A DNA stretch of 64,000 nucleotides from Candidatus Thiodiazotropha sp. (ex Monitilora ramsayi) (GTDB taxonomy: Bacteria > Pseudomonadota > Gammaproteobacteria > Chromatiales > Chromatiaceae). The stretch spans positions 310,001 to 374,000 of the forward strand of contig JAHXIO010000011.1 in the NCBI GenBank assembly GCA_025655595.1, given 5' to 3'. Positions 1 to 8,992 of this stretch are shown piece after piece. Both the position numbers and the translations under genes were made by a program. The notes beneath the pieces are model-generated. The model made no database searches. It was not told the origin of the DNA and saw only the letters and a program-made list of their open reading frames with translations. The stretch's first letter is position 1. Every line of letters starts with the position of its first letter.

Positions 1-527
1 GAATGAACTATCTCGGTATTCGCGGTTAGCTTGATGTAAAGCAATTCCTGGAAAATTCAGACATCTGTCAGTTTTGATTCACTGATCTCATCCGACTTTT
101 TGAGTCAGTCAATCTCAACGATTTCACCTACTGGCTTGAAAGCGACTCTGCGGGCCATTTTTATTCGACCATTATCTATTGCCGTCACTTTTTTCGGGAT
201 CACTGAGTATTAAACACCAATAGAGATGGTATTCCCGGAATCAATTGTCCATATTTCCTGCAGCAACACTTCTGATTTCTGTGTTTCGGTTCAGTATCCA
301 GGTCACGTCATCAGAGTAGTCTGAATAACCCAACCCATACATCTGTGTCATATTCAGATTGGTCCTACAATAGAAAACAATTACCTGAGGCCATTAGCCC
401 TAATCCCTTTTGCGATAACCAATACGCCGATATGTGAGGGGTGACTCAGCTGCCGATTGTCAAGATTTCGCGTTTTTCCTCCCTCTGCTACCATCGCCGA
501 CTGCTTTCAACCAGACCCGAGGATGAG
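1..527. other. Region upstream of tex, no gene recognised
   Basis: No convincing gene is seen before tex. On the minus strand around 111-205 a short open stretch ends at a stop near 111 (it includes the peptide VTAIDNGRIKMARRVAF), but it is interrupted upstream and I cannot assign it to a family. The rest is AT-richer and probably carries the tex promoter. Confidence 0.4.
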
Positions 528-2837
528 ATGTCCACTGCCCAGCGTATCGCCGATGAACTCCAGGTTAATGTCAGACAGGTAGAGTCCGCCATAGGACTCC
601 TCGATGAGGGTGCATCTGTACCCTTCATCGCCCGTTATCGCAAGGAGGCCACTGGCGGCCTCGATGATACCCAGCTGCGCCACCTCGATGAGCGACTGAT
701 CTATCTTCGTGAGCTGGAGGAGAGGCGCGAGACCGTGCTGAAATCGATCGAGGACCAGGGCAAACTGACGCCGGAGTTAAAGGGTGCCCTGCTGGCGGCG
801 GAGAACAAAACCCGCCTGGAGGACCTCTACCTCCCCTACAAGCCGAAAAGACGCACAAAAGCGCAGATCGCTCGTGAGGCCGGTCTGGAGCCCCTCGCAA
901 TCTCTTTACTGGAAAACCCAAACCTCACACCCAAGGACGAGGCCACGGGCTACATAGACGAAGACAAGGGTGTGACAGATGTAACAGCAGCTCTCGATGG
1001 TGCCAAACAGATCCTGATTGAGCATTTTGCCGAGGACGCAGAGCTGGTCGGAAACCTGCGTGAACACCTGTGGGAGAACGGCAACCTGGCTTCCAAAGTG
1101 ATCGACGGTAAAGAGCAGGAAGGATCCAAATTCAGTGACTACTTCGAATTTGCCGAGCGGCTGAACAAGATACCTTCTCATCGCGCCCTGGCCCTTTTTC
1201 GCGGGCGAAATGACGGTGTGCTGCAGCTGGATCTGGTCCTGCCAGAGGATGCGGATCTGGCCTACGGAGAAGCGGGTGTCGCTGAGCGTATGATCGCATC
1301 TCACCTGGGTATACGTGATGAAGGACGTCCCGGCGATGCCTGGCTCAAAGAAGTGGTTCGCTGGACCTGGCGCATCAAGGTCATGACCCATCTCGATACC
1401 AATTTGAAGTCACGCCTGCGGGAGGCGGCAGAGGATGAAGCGATACGGGTCTTTGCCCGTAATCTGCACGACCTGTTGTTGGCCGCACCAGCCGGTCCCC
1501 GCGCCACCCTTGGGCTCGACCCAGGACTTCGCACAGGTGTAAAGGTAGCGGTTGTGGACGCCACAGGTAAATTACTGGAGACAGCAACCATCTATCCCCA
1601 TGCACCCAAGCGTCACTGGGATCAATCGATCCATCAACTGGCCGATCTGGCCCGCAAGCATAACGTCGAGCTGATCAGCATCGGCAACGGCACCGCCTCC
1701 CGGGAGACCGACAAGCTGGCAGGTGAGCTGATCAGCCGCCACCCAGACCTTCGTCTCAGAAAAGTCATGGTCAGCGAGGCAGGAGCATCGGTCTACTCAG
1801 CCTCCGAGTTTGCCGCCAATGAGTTTCCCGATCTGGATGTCTCCCTGCGCGGCGCGGTATCCATCGCACGCCGGTTGCAAGACCCGCTGGCCGAACTTGT
1901 GAAGATCGAACCCAAGTCGATCGGCGTCGGGCAATATCAGCACGACGTCTCCCAGATCAGTCTTGCGCGCCAGCTCAACGCGGTGGTGGAGGACTGCGTC
2001 AACGCCGTCGGAGTCGATATCAACACTGCCTCTGCACCGCTTCTGAGCCGGGTCTCCGGTCTCTCTGAATCTCTGGCTACCAACGTGGTCAGTTACCGGG
2101 ACATCCACGGTGCCTTTACAGATCGCCGACAGATCCTCAAGGTCACTCGCCTGGGTAAGAAGGCCTTTGAGCAGTGCGCCGGTTTCCTGCGTATACGAAA
2201 TGGAGATAATCCGTTAGATGCTTCAGCCGTTCACCCGGAGGCCTATCCGGTGGTGGAGCGCATTCTATCCGCAACAGGAAAGGATATCGCTTCATTGATC
2301 GGTGATAGCAACTTTCTGAAAACGCTGGCCGCCAACGACTTCACCGACGATCGCTTCGGCGAACCCACAGTACGCGATATTATCCACGAACTGGACAAGC
2401 CCGGCCGGGATCCGCGCCCCGAATTCAAGACCGCCAGCTTCCAGGAGGGTGTCGAGGAGCTGAAAGATCTTAAGGTGAACATGATACTCGAAGGGGTCGT
2501 CACCAACGTCACCAACTTTGGCGCCTTCGTCGATATCGGTGTACACCAGGACGGCCTGATCCACATCTCCGCCCTATCAGATAAATTCGTCAAGGATCCG
2601 CACACCGTGGTAAAGGCGGGTGACGTGGTCAAAGTCAAAGTAATGTCGGTGGACATTCCACGCAAGCGTATTGGTCTATCTATGCGTCTGACCGACGACC
2701 CACGGGAGCACCCGGCCGACAGACGTCGTTCAGAAAAACCGTCGACACCGCATCAGACCAGGAGAAAACCTCGACAGGCAGAAAAGCCGTCCGGGGCGAT
2801 GGCACAGGCTTTTGCCAAATTAAGAAAACAGCAATAG
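528..2837 (+). CDS. tex: Tex family RNA-binding transcription accessory protein
   Basis: Tex is a cytoplasmic nucleic-acid-binding protein that influences transcription and is conserved across bacteria. From the start chosen here the protein is 769 residues, the usual Tex length. Seen in order are an N-terminal helical region, a YqgF/RNase H-like domain beginning near residue 326 ([17 protein letters not shown]), a helix-hairpin-helix region near residue 500 ([16 protein letters not shown]) and a C-terminal S1 RNA-binding domain near 645-720 ([20 protein letters not shown]), then a basic tail. The reading frame stays open further upstream to 441, but the Tex-like sequence begins at [11 protein letters not shown] (528), preceded by a GAGGATGAG purine stretch. 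It stands alone on the plus strand. Confidence 0.95.
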   Translation: MSTAQRIADELQVNVRQVESAIGLLDEGASVPFIARYRKEATGGLDDTQLRHLDERLIYLRELEERRETVLKSIEDQGKLTPELKGALLAAENKTRLEDLYLPYKPKRRTKAQIAREAGLEPLAISLLENPNLTPKDEATGYIDEDKGVTDVTAALDGAKQILIEHFAEDAELVGNLREHLWENGNLASKVIDGKEQEGSKFSDYFEFAERLNKIPSHRALALFRGRNDGVLQLDLVLPEDADLAYGEAGVAERMIASHLGIRDEGRPGDAWLKEVVRWTWRIKVMTHLDTNLKSRLREAAEDEAIRVFARNLHDLLLAAPAGPRATLGLDPGLRTGVKVAVVDATGKLLETATIYPHAPKRHWDQSIHQLADLARKHNVELISIGNGTASRETDKLAGELISRHPDLRLRKVMVSEAGASVYSASEFAANEFPDLDVSLRGAVSIARRLQDPLAELVKIEPKSIGVGQYQHDVSQISLARQLNAVVEDCVNAVGVDINTASAPLLSRVSGLSESLATNVVSYRDIHGAFTDRRQILKVTRLGKKAFEQCAGFLRIRNGDNPLDASAVHPEAYPVVERILSATGKDIASLIGDSNFLKTLAANDFTDDRFGEPTVRDIIHELDKPGRDPRPEFKTASFQEGVEELKDLKVNMILEGVVTNVTNFGAFVDIGVHQDGLIHISALSDKFVKDPHTVVKAGDVVKVKVMSVDIPRKRIGLSMRLTDDPREHPADRRRSEKPSTPHQTRRKPRQAEKPSGAMAQAFAKLRKQQ

Positions 2838-3048
2838 CGACTGCCAAACGGCAACATCTGATAGCATGCTAATAGATCAATCGTTCAACAAGTCCTTAAT
2901 ACAAGTCGTTTCGCCAAACAAACTGACCTAAGGCATCATTCCGCTGTATTATGAAACTATATTGATGAAAATAAACTGAGATATGACAAGCATCCCGCCT
3001 CGGATGCTCTCTGACAGCTGAGCATGGATATTCAGATATGATGCGGAC
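2838..3048. other. Intergenic region after tex
   Basis: No open frame with recognisable homology is seen between the tex stop and the decayed HDOD remnant. No strong intrinsic terminator is obvious. Confidence 0.4.
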
Positions 3049-3216
3049 TCACTGGTCAGTTATGCTGGTAAGCCCATTCCAGGCTTCAACACGGCTCAAC
3101 ACACCAACCTCATTGAGGTGATCGCGATCCAGTACACTCTCCAAGGAGATCTCCGTCTCATCAACGTGCACCAACGCATTGGCAACATGTAACACGTAAA
3201 GCGTACCGCGCACCCT
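3049..3216 (-). pseudogene. HDOD-like domain protein, C-terminal remnant
   Basis: A short minus-strand stretch without its own start encodes a 55-residue tail that includes LYVLHVANALVHVDETEIS and ESVLDRDHLNEVGVLSRVE and ends in a natural stop at 3049. The LHVANALVH pattern resembles the last helices of HDOD/HD-type signalling domains. It is cut off upstream by an in-frame stop at 3217-3219. Immediately behind it lies a histidine kinase remnant, so this is the decayed end of a former signalling locus. The family assignment is by eye and moderate. Confidence 0.5.
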
Positions 3217-3384
3217 TTACCATTTCAACGTGGTATTTCTATTTGTTTTGGAGACGGTAAAGGCACTCTTGATCATTTCATTAATGTTGATCAACTCCAT
3301 TGAATAACTGTCGTGACGTAAGAACGCCTTCAGTGTGTAAATGATTATCTTAACCCACTCAATACCCTCATCCAGGATATTCTA
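3217..3384 (-). pseudogene. Sensor histidine kinase remnant
   Basis: A stop-to-stop minus-strand stretch of about 55 codons without a start encodes DEGIEWVKIIIYTLKAFLRH and MELININEMIKSAFTVSKT. This matches the segment between the dimerisation helix and ATPase domain of PAS/HisKA kinases, where a 'slknfsrhd...vdineli' pattern is typical. The phosphoacceptor helix and the ATP-binding N, G1 and G2 boxes are absent. It abuts the HDOD remnant, suggesting deletion of an intervening segment. Confidence 0.5.
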
Positions 3385-3408
3385 CGACACAGATAAAAAG
3401 CAGTTATT

Positions 3409-4530
3409 CTATTTTCTGTAAGCCAAGGTTTCATTAATCAACTGTTGTAACCACTGCATATAGGGAGTACCCCCTGTTCCCCTTGGGTCGTCGGTTCTTT
3501 TATTGATATATTCTTCCGCCCAACCAAAATGCACCTTACGGAAAACAGCGATAGCTTCCAGCACTCTGTTAAATGCCTCCGGCGATGCCAGGGACCTGAA
3601 ATCCGGCAGGGATTCAACCCAATTTAAAAAGATGACATGTTTACGAGGCATATATTGCCACATATCTTTAAGGTGACGGGTCAACAGTGATTCTTCATGT
3701 GGAATTTTCATTAGCGCAACCAGCATGGGCATGATGCTGCTCTGTGCCCCGGTCTCTCCACGAAAATCGACTGTCTCCATCTTGACGCCTTCATAATGTA
3801 CATTCTCAAACAAGCGTATGTAGAGTCTGAAGGTCTTGTAGTAGAGCGCCGGGTCCATTTTTTCAGGTATCCTTTTGAGTATCTGAACCTGATGTTGAAT
3901 GGTATCTGCAATTCTGTTCAGGCTCTGATCAATGTCGTGGCGGCTTTCCCGTTTCAACCACTCGGGGAGCTGGATGATTTCCTTAATGATGTGTGAAGCT
4001 AGTGCTTCAATTTCCACATGCACCAGGATAAACCAGTGTTCATCATAGAGTCTGACAAAATTCTGGAAAGTATCCAGATTACCCAATGTAACCGGTCCAT
4101 TTGGATCAATACGATACCAATTAAACAGAGCATAACCATCGTAGCTCAGGATGGGTGGCCGCTGGAGTTGTCGACAAATTTCGCATAAGGGAACCGCGAT
4201 ATTACTGGGCAGAAGGGTCGCCCTCTCCTGTTTTATCTGATTAATATATCCAGACGCCAGAAAACCCATTCTCACATAATACAGATGCATGTACGGAATT
4301 GGGTCATCAGCAACACTTTCGATGACAGACCAATCCTTTGGACATGCCGGGATTTCATAATCTCTGGCTTTTGTCCTGAAGTCTGTTTCTTCAAGACGTC
4401 GCGGTAGTTCATTCCCTATTTCATCAAGTACGCACCATTCTGTATCTTTGGGAAAATGCGTTACTGGGTCTCTCTCAGGCAGGAATCCACGTTGAAATAT
4501 GGCAGTATTACTGAAAAGCTGCCCGATCAT
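3409..4530 (-). CDS. Indoleamine 2,3-dioxygenase-like heme protein
   Basis: A 373-residue protein with the layout of the indoleamine 2,3-dioxygenase (IDO) family, heme enzymes that open the indole ring of L-tryptophan to give N-formylkynurenine. Recognisable blocks are RGFLPERDP near the N terminus, a VPLCEICRQLQRPPILSYDG block followed by YALFNW, FRGETGAQSSIMP (corresponding to the SAGQSS region of animal IDO) and a C-terminal VFRKVHFGWAEEYI with RGTGGTPYMQWLQQL. His334 of VHFGW is the expected proximal heme ligand and the GTGGT loop is the mobile active-site loop. There is no signal peptide, so it is cytoplasmic. No kynurenine pathway genes are adjacent, so the true substrate is open. Its start at 4530 begins MIGQLFSN. 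Confidence 0.85.
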   Translation of the reverse strand: MIGQLFSNTAIFQRGFLPERDPVTHFPKDTEWCVLDEIGNELPRRLEETDFRTKARDYEIPACPKDWSVIESVADDPIPYMHLYYVRMGFLASGYINQIKQERATLLPSNIAVPLCEICRQLQRPPILSYDGYALFNWYRIDPNGPVTLGNLDTFQNFVRLYDEHWFILVHVEIEALASHIIKEIIQLPEWLKRESRHDIDQSLNRIADTIQHQVQILKRIPEKMDPALYYKTFRLYIRLFENVHYEGVKMETVDFRGETGAQSSIMPMLVALMKIPHEESLLTRHLKDMWQYMPRKHVIFLNWVESLPDFRSLASPEAFNRVLEAIAVFRKVHFGWAEEYINKRTDDPRGTGGTPYMQWLQQLINETLAYRK

Positions 4531-4691
4531 AATGCTCCACCATTTGATAACCTATATTTAATCAATATAGCCGACATTCTTACCCGTCAACGATTGGCAG
4601 ACTCTACACCACCCGGAATTCAGGTATGAGCGATTATTGGGGACATTTCATTGTCTCTGAACTAACTCTTGAAACCTGATGCCAAAATGAT

Positions 4692-5069
4692 ATGAAGACA
4701 ACAGTTGAAAACCGCAAATTCACCGTCTATTACGACGGCGCTTGTCCGGCATGTGTCAGAGATAGAAAGAATTATGAAAAGCTGGCGGGAAAAACTGCAG
4801 CTGATGTTCACTGGTTTGACATAACCGGTAAGGATGAGGAACTGCATGCACTGGGCATCGATCCGCATAAAGCCTTGACTGAGCTGCATGTTAGAGATGA
4901 TCGGAATCAGATCCACGTTGAGCTCGATGCCTACATCCTGCTAATGAATAAAGTACTTTATCTGAAGCCACTGGCATGGTTGATCTCTCAACCTGTTATT
5001 AGACCTATAATCAGTCACCTATATCATTGGAAGGTAAATCGCCGTTTGATAGAGGATGGACGAATATAA
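4692..5069 (+). CDS. DCC-family (DUF393) thiol-disulfide oxidoreductase-like protein
   Basis: A 125-residue cytoplasmic protein with the DCC-family signature FTVYYDGACPACVRDRKNYE near the N terminus, giving a CPAC redox-like pair preceded by the DG that defines the family. The middle shows the usual HWFDITGKDEEL and GIDPHKALTELHV elements, and the C terminus has the hydrophobic stretch LYLKPLAWLISQPVIRPII. The family has a thioredoxin-like fold and is assumed to act in thiol chemistry, but no substrate is established. It is a monocistronic plus-strand gene, divergent from the IDO-like gene (161 bp gap) and not obviously linked to its neighbours. Confidence 0.85.
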   Translation: MKTTVENRKFTVYYDGACPACVRDRKNYEKLAGKTAADVHWFDITGKDEELHALGIDPHKALTELHVRDDRNQIHVELDAYILLMNKVLYLKPLAWLISQPVIRPIISHLYHWKVNRRLIEDGRI

Positions 5070-5419
5070 GCTATCATCTTCAGCGGAGTCGACAATGTGG
5101 AAAATGATTAACTCTCTATCAATTAAGTTGGTAACCCCTTGAGGTAAAGGTCGCAGGAAATAAAGAGGCTGCCCGATAAATACGAAAAGCCTCAATTCTT
5201 CAATCACTTAGTAGCAACCTAATCAAATATTCGACCTTCGGGCTCATGAAAACCAGGAAGGATAAAATCGTATGGGCACGCGGGTACAGTATTTTCGATA
5301 ACTGCCACATCGATATAAACACATGCTGCACCCGAGATCATGAGACCTCGCATTAGTCCCGCGTCTCCCGGGTTTTTTATTCTACGGCCGTGAAGCTGCA
5401 AAATCCTGTTTCGAGCAGC
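5070..5419. other. Convergent intergenic region
   Basis: This 350-bp stretch lies between the DCC gene and the end of the OmpA-like gene. A 60-codon minus-strand frame (5219-5401) containing MRGLMISGAACVYIDVAVI is open but has no clear ribosome-binding site and no family I recognise; it may be a remnant or chance. Confidence 0.35.
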
Positions 5420-6001
5420 TCACGACAAGGGTCTGAACTGCACCCGCCGATTGACCGGATTGCGAGGATTAGCACGGTCGTATGGCTCACTCTCCCCCTT
5501 ACCAATTGTAACCAGGCGGCCGGGTTCGATGTTGAACCGGCTGGTGAGATAACGTTTGATCGCGCGTGCCCGCCGCTCCGAAAGGTATTGGTTATAGACT
5601 AACCTGCCGACGGTGTCGGCATGGCCCTCGATAACGATGCGTTTACCGGCTGAGCGATCCAGGCGCATCATTCGGCCGACGGCATCTAACATCGGCAGAG
5701 AATCCGGCAATATCTTGACCGAATCAAATTCAAAATTGATCATCATGCCGAACATGTTCTGTACCGGTTGCCGGTCAGGTTTATCGTTAAACACAATGCC
5801 ACGATAACGCGGCTGAAACAGGATATCGGCGATTTCTTCCGGTTGTGGTGCTTCATAGTAGATAATGTTAGGTGAATCTGCTTGTGCCGTACCGGTCATC
5901 ATCAGGACGTAAAGCAAACATTTTCTCATGAATAATCGCTGATATGAACGACTCAGATAGTGACAGAAAAAGTGTGCAGTTTGTGTGAAATACCGGTTCA
6001 T
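5420..6001 (-). CDS. OmpA-like C-terminal domain protein
   Basis: Last gene of a six-gene minus-strand operon, 14 bp after the CsgG-like lipoprotein gene. The C-terminal 110 residues form an OmpA/MotB-type peptidoglycan-binding domain: FEFDSVKILPDSLPMLD, then IVIEGHADTVGRLVYNQYLS, ERRARAIKRYL and a final NPVNRRVQF. An N-terminal signal-like segment, MRKCLLYVLMMTGTAQADS, begins at residue 25. The ATG at 6001 has a strong AGGAGG eight bases upstream, so it is kept, although translation from 5929 would give a more ordinary signal peptide. Likely role: anchoring the secretion or surface structure encoded by the operon to peptidoglycan. Confidence 0.85.
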   Translation of the reverse strand: MNRYFTQTAHFFCHYLSRSYQRLFMRKCLLYVLMMTGTAQADSPNIIYYEAPQPEEIADILFQPRYRGIVFNDKPDRQPVQNMFGMMINFEFDSVKILPDSLPMLDAVGRMMRLDRSAGKRIVIEGHADTVGRLVYNQYLSERRARAIKRYLTSRFNIEPGRLVTIGKGESEPYDRANPRNPVNRRVQFRPLS

Positions 6002-6015
6002 GACATTTTCCTCCT

Positions 6016-7677
6016 TTACTGTATTTCAAACTTTATCTGGCGTCTGAGCGGCACGATATCGGTCGACGATTTGTATATGTTGTACAGATCAACAAGCGAA
6101 TCAACTTTGCGTCGATAAATCTTCTCAAGCCGGGCCAAGGATAGCGGCTGTAGACTTTTCTCTTTCAATTCATGTGGCATGCGTTCCTCAATATCTTTAT
6201 AGGACGCCATGCACAGCACCTTCTCCGTCACCTGTCTCTGTTCCAGTCGAATGGTAAATGGATCGTTGCCTGGAATCCGTATCCTGCTCCCGGCGTCGAT
6301 TCGGCTGGAAGGCCGGTACCGGTTGGGAAAGATTTTTACGATTTCACCAGACCCTGGCTGATAGAAACAGTAGAGATGACCGTTAACGGATATCTCCGCC
6401 TGCAGCGTTACCGACTCACCCAGTCGATAGACTGGTCGTGTGCCATGTTCCGTATTCAGACTCAGCTCAAGTGGTGTTATCTGTCCGGCTTCAAGTCCGG
6501 TGTTCTGGTGTATAGTCTTGGTTTTGGGGCGGCCATCTTCATAGATGGCATAGATGTCATCGACCTGTACGGTTTTTGTCAGCAGGTTGCGGTGCCGGTT
6601 GTCGATGGGTGTCGGATCGGTGATCAGGCTGTAGTAGAGCATAAAATCAAGTCTGCTGTCGGCAATATGCCCTTGCTCTTTTTTGTAAAGAGCGATCGCC
6701 GTTCGCAACGGATTGCTGTTTTTAGCATCAACCGGACCTGCGTAGAGGCCCATGGCGTAGAGCTTGGCCTGAACAAATTTTGTCAGGCCCTCCCGGCTCA
6801 GGGACTTGTACCAGTCCTGGACCTGACTCTGCACCAGGGTACTGGTGGTTTCGATATCCAGACATTCCCAATAGGGCACCTGGGTCAGCCTGCCCATCAA
6901 TTCGATCGCGCCCAATTCGACCAGGGTACGCACGGCGTGGTGGAGGCCTTCGCTTTCTGTGAAATCGACCTGGAAGACGGCACCGAGCTTTTTTATCGTT
7001 CCGCTCAGATCCAACCCCTTGCCCTTGCGGGCGACGGCGATGGAATTGCTGGACGTGATGCCGGGCAATATCTGCAGGTTTGAGACCAGGCCCATATTCA
7101 TGTCCAGGGTAATGATCGAGGCGATATTGTCTTTGCTGGCGCTGAAGCTGAATGCCTCGGCGACCGCCAGCCCCCCGCTGACCTGTGTCTCTATCACGCC
7201 GCGGTCAACCTGCGTGATTCCACCGCGAATAAAAAAATCGGGTGAGGTAAAGTTTTTCAACCGGTGCAGGCTGTGGAAGCGTGTAATGTCTTCCAGGTCC
7301 TTTCCAAGCGCGACAAACTTTACCGCGCGGCTTTCAATGGACATCTGCGACAGCGCGCTGATCAGCATATCCTTGGTGCCGGCCAGTACCACTTCCGTAC
7401 GGTCCGGAATATCTTGCGTGCCGATCTTAAGATCGCTGATCCGGTAACGCAGGAAAAGCTTATCCATGCAACGCAATGATTCACTGAAGTTGGTGATGGC
7501 ACGTTGCGGTGCGGCATTCGGTGTCGCGACGATCCGGACCTCATTGGTTGCCTGTGTTTCCCGAATTTTCCGCTTCTCCTCCAGGTTGGCGCAGGACGAT
7601 AGCAGACCTGTTACGGTGATAAGCACAACGCAGGCGAGGCGCTTGACGGGGTTTTGCTTTTTGTCGTTATCAAACAT
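6016..7677 (-). CDS. CsgG/HfaB-like outer-membrane lipoprotein with DUF4384-type domain
   Basis: A 553-residue lipoprotein (signal VVLITVTGLLSSCANLEE, lipobox LSSC). Residues about 50-270 resemble the CsgG family: an F(F)IRGGITQVDRG strand like the 'DFILTGGI' of CsgG, an ITLDMNMGLVSNLQILPGI strand, then SNSIAVARKGKG and a helix with LVELGAIELMGRL. CsgG is the ring-shaped outer-membrane channel that exports curli subunits. A middle region (KLYAMGLYAGPVDAKNSNPL) looks like a peptidoglycan-binding-type helical repeat. The C-terminal part (LGESVTLQAEISVNGHLYCF, followed by a PSSRIDAGSRIRIPG strand pair) resembles DUF4384. It sits among repeat proteins and an OmpA-like protein, so I infer it is the export channel for them. 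CsgG homology is by pattern, and should be tested by profile search. Confidence 0.75.
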   Translation of the reverse strand: MFDNDKKQNPVKRLACVVLITVTGLLSSCANLEEKRKIRETQATNEVRIVATPNAAPQRAITNFSESLRCMDKLFLRYRISDLKIGTQDIPDRTEVVLAGTKDMLISALSQMSIESRAVKFVALGKDLEDITRFHSLHRLKNFTSPDFFIRGGITQVDRGVIETQVSGGLAVAEAFSFSASKDNIASIITLDMNMGLVSNLQILPGITSSNSIAVARKGKGLDLSGTIKKLGAVFQVDFTESEGLHHAVRTLVELGAIELMGRLTQVPYWECLDIETTSTLVQSQVQDWYKSLSREGLTKFVQAKLYAMGLYAGPVDAKNSNPLRTAIALYKKEQGHIADSRLDFMLYYSLITDPTPIDNRHRNLLTKTVQVDDIYAIYEDGRPKTKTIHQNTGLEAGQITPLELSLNTEHGTRPVYRLGESVTLQAEISVNGHLYCFYQPGSGEIVKIFPNRYRPSSRIDAGSRIRIPGNDPFTIRLEQRQVTEKVLCMASYKDIEERMPHELKEKSLQPLSLARLEKIYRRKVDSLVDLYNIYKSSTDIVPLRRQIKFEIQ

Positions 7678-7694
7678 ACTGGGAATTCCCTCAG

Positions 7695-8021
7695 CTACTG
7701 CTCGCAGTAATTGATGACATCGCCAGTGATAATGACATCCCGGTCTCCAGACAGGTTACCGCTGGATACAATCGTGTTGCCAAGATTCAGATTGCATCCC
7801 AACTGCTCGATGCGGCCAATACCGATGTTCTGGAATTCACGTGATACTGCATTCTCGTTCTCAATCCGGGCGGTCAATCCCTTGAGGCGTACCTGGTTGA
7901 TCTTATTCATCGCGTTGTTCGGCAAATGGGTCGGTTGGTTGATATCGCCGGCATACACTACCTGTAACGGACAAAGCAGGAGTAACAAGACCAAGGCTAA
8001 TATTTGTGGTGTGCGTTTCAT
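7695..8021 (-). CDS. Small secreted protein of the repeat-protein operon
   Basis: A 108-residue protein with a clear signal peptide (MKRTPQILALVLLLLLCPLQ, cleavage after VVYA). The mature part has NQVRLKGLTARIENENAVSR and ends GDRDVIITGDVINYCEQ; two cysteines are seen, one in QLGCNLN and one near the end, which could form a disulfide. The frame opens at 8030, but GAGAGG is directly abutted to that ATG, whereas the ATG at 8021 has it at nine bases, so 8021 is preferred. It lies between a 36-residue-repeat protein and the CsgG-like gene. No family recognised; it could be a minor subunit or an accessory like CsgE/CsgF or HfaA. Confidence 0.7.
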   Translation of the reverse strand: MKRTPQILALVLLLLLCPLQVVYAGDINQPTHLPNNAMNKINQVRLKGLTARIENENAVSREFQNIGIGRIEQLGCNLNLGNTIVSSGNLSGDRDVIITGDVINYCEQ

Positions 8022-8041
8022 GACTAACATCCTCTCGATAT

Positions 8042-8992
8042 TCAGTTGCCGACATTACCGATATTGACTTCATTGCGAACACTGAACGGACCTGCACCGA
8101 TGGCAAATGCAGCCAGATCGCCGGTACTGACATTGATGCGAGCGCTACCGCCGACCGAGGTATTGATCACATTACCCACGTGCAATTTTGAATACTGACC
8201 CACGCCGATTGCAGCGGATGCCAGGTTGCCCGTATTGACATTGATGCTGGCATCGCCACCGACACTGCTGTTCTTTATCGAACCTACGGCCACATCGGAA
8301 TAGACACCGGCACCTATAGCCGCGCTGATGACGTTTTCGGTGGCAACATTGATATCTGCGTTACCGCCGATACGGCTGTTCTTGACGGCTCCTATGTCGG
8401 TTTCACTCAGCGCTCCGGCACCGATTGCGGCACTGACCACATTACCGGTAGTCACGCGGATCTCGACATCACCGCCAACATCGGCATCACGCAACGCACC
8501 GATATTGATATCGCTGGCGGCACCCGCGCCGATCGCCGCACTGACGATATTCGCCGTGTTGACTTTGATATCCACATCGCCACCGACACCACTATCGACC
8601 ACCGAGCCAGCATTCACCCGACTGACGGTTCCAGCCCCGATCGCAGCACTGACAATATTGTCCGCCTGGATACTGATTTCCGTATCACCGCCGATATCAG
8701 CATCCTTCACTGCACCGACATTGATTTCGCTATTGGCCAATGAGCCGATCGCCGCACTGACCACGTTACGGGTACTCACATCGATCTGTACGCCACCTTC
8801 CACATCGCTGTCGATCACCGCGCCCAGTGCGACTTCACTACTGGTTCTGCTGCCGATTGCTGCGCTGATGACATTTTCGGTTTGTACGTTGATCTCGGCA
8901 TCCCCCTCTATCCGGCTGTCAGCGTGCAGGTTGAACGACGCCATAGCCCAGAGCAGACCGATTGAGGTCAGAAATCTGTCGCTAGCATTCAT
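8042..8992 (-). CDS. Secreted protein of eight 36-residue repeats
   Basis: After a signal peptide (SIGLLWAMASFNLHADS) the whole 316-residue protein is about eight tandem 36-residue units of consensus VGGDxxIxVxTxNVVSAAIG followed by AGAxSDxxIGAVKDAD. The alternation of hydrophobic and small polar residues, the invariant Gly-Gly and the AAIG core suggest a beta-solenoid or amyloid-like fold. The last repeat diverges (LAAFAIGAGPFSVRNEV), as expected for a cap. No cysteines are in the repeats. The stop codon of the GIN-like gene overlaps its start by four bases, so the two are translationally coupled. A paralogue with five repeats opens the operon. Function is inferred: a polymerising or surface-layer subunit. 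Confidence 0.85.
   Translation of the reverse strand: MNASDRFLTSIGLLWAMASFNLHADSRIEGDAEINVQTENVISAAIGSRTSSEVALGAVIDSDVEGGVQIDVSTRNVVSAAIGSLANSEINVGAVKDADIGGDTEISIQADNIVSAAIGAGTVSRVNAGSVVDSGVGGDVDIKVNTANIVSAAIGAGAASDINIGALRDADVGGDVEIRVTTGNVVSAAIGAGALSETDIGAVKNSRIGGNADINVATENVISAAIGAGVYSDVAVGSIKNSSVGGDASINVNTGNLASAAIGVGQYSKLHVGNVINTSVGGSARINVSTGDLAAFAIGAGPFSVRNEVNIGNVGN

Noticed and set aside
6172-7083. Plus-strand open frame of about 300 codons
   Set aside because: It is antisense to the CsgG-like lipoprotein gene, has no family pattern and its stop-free length follows from the opposite gene's composition.
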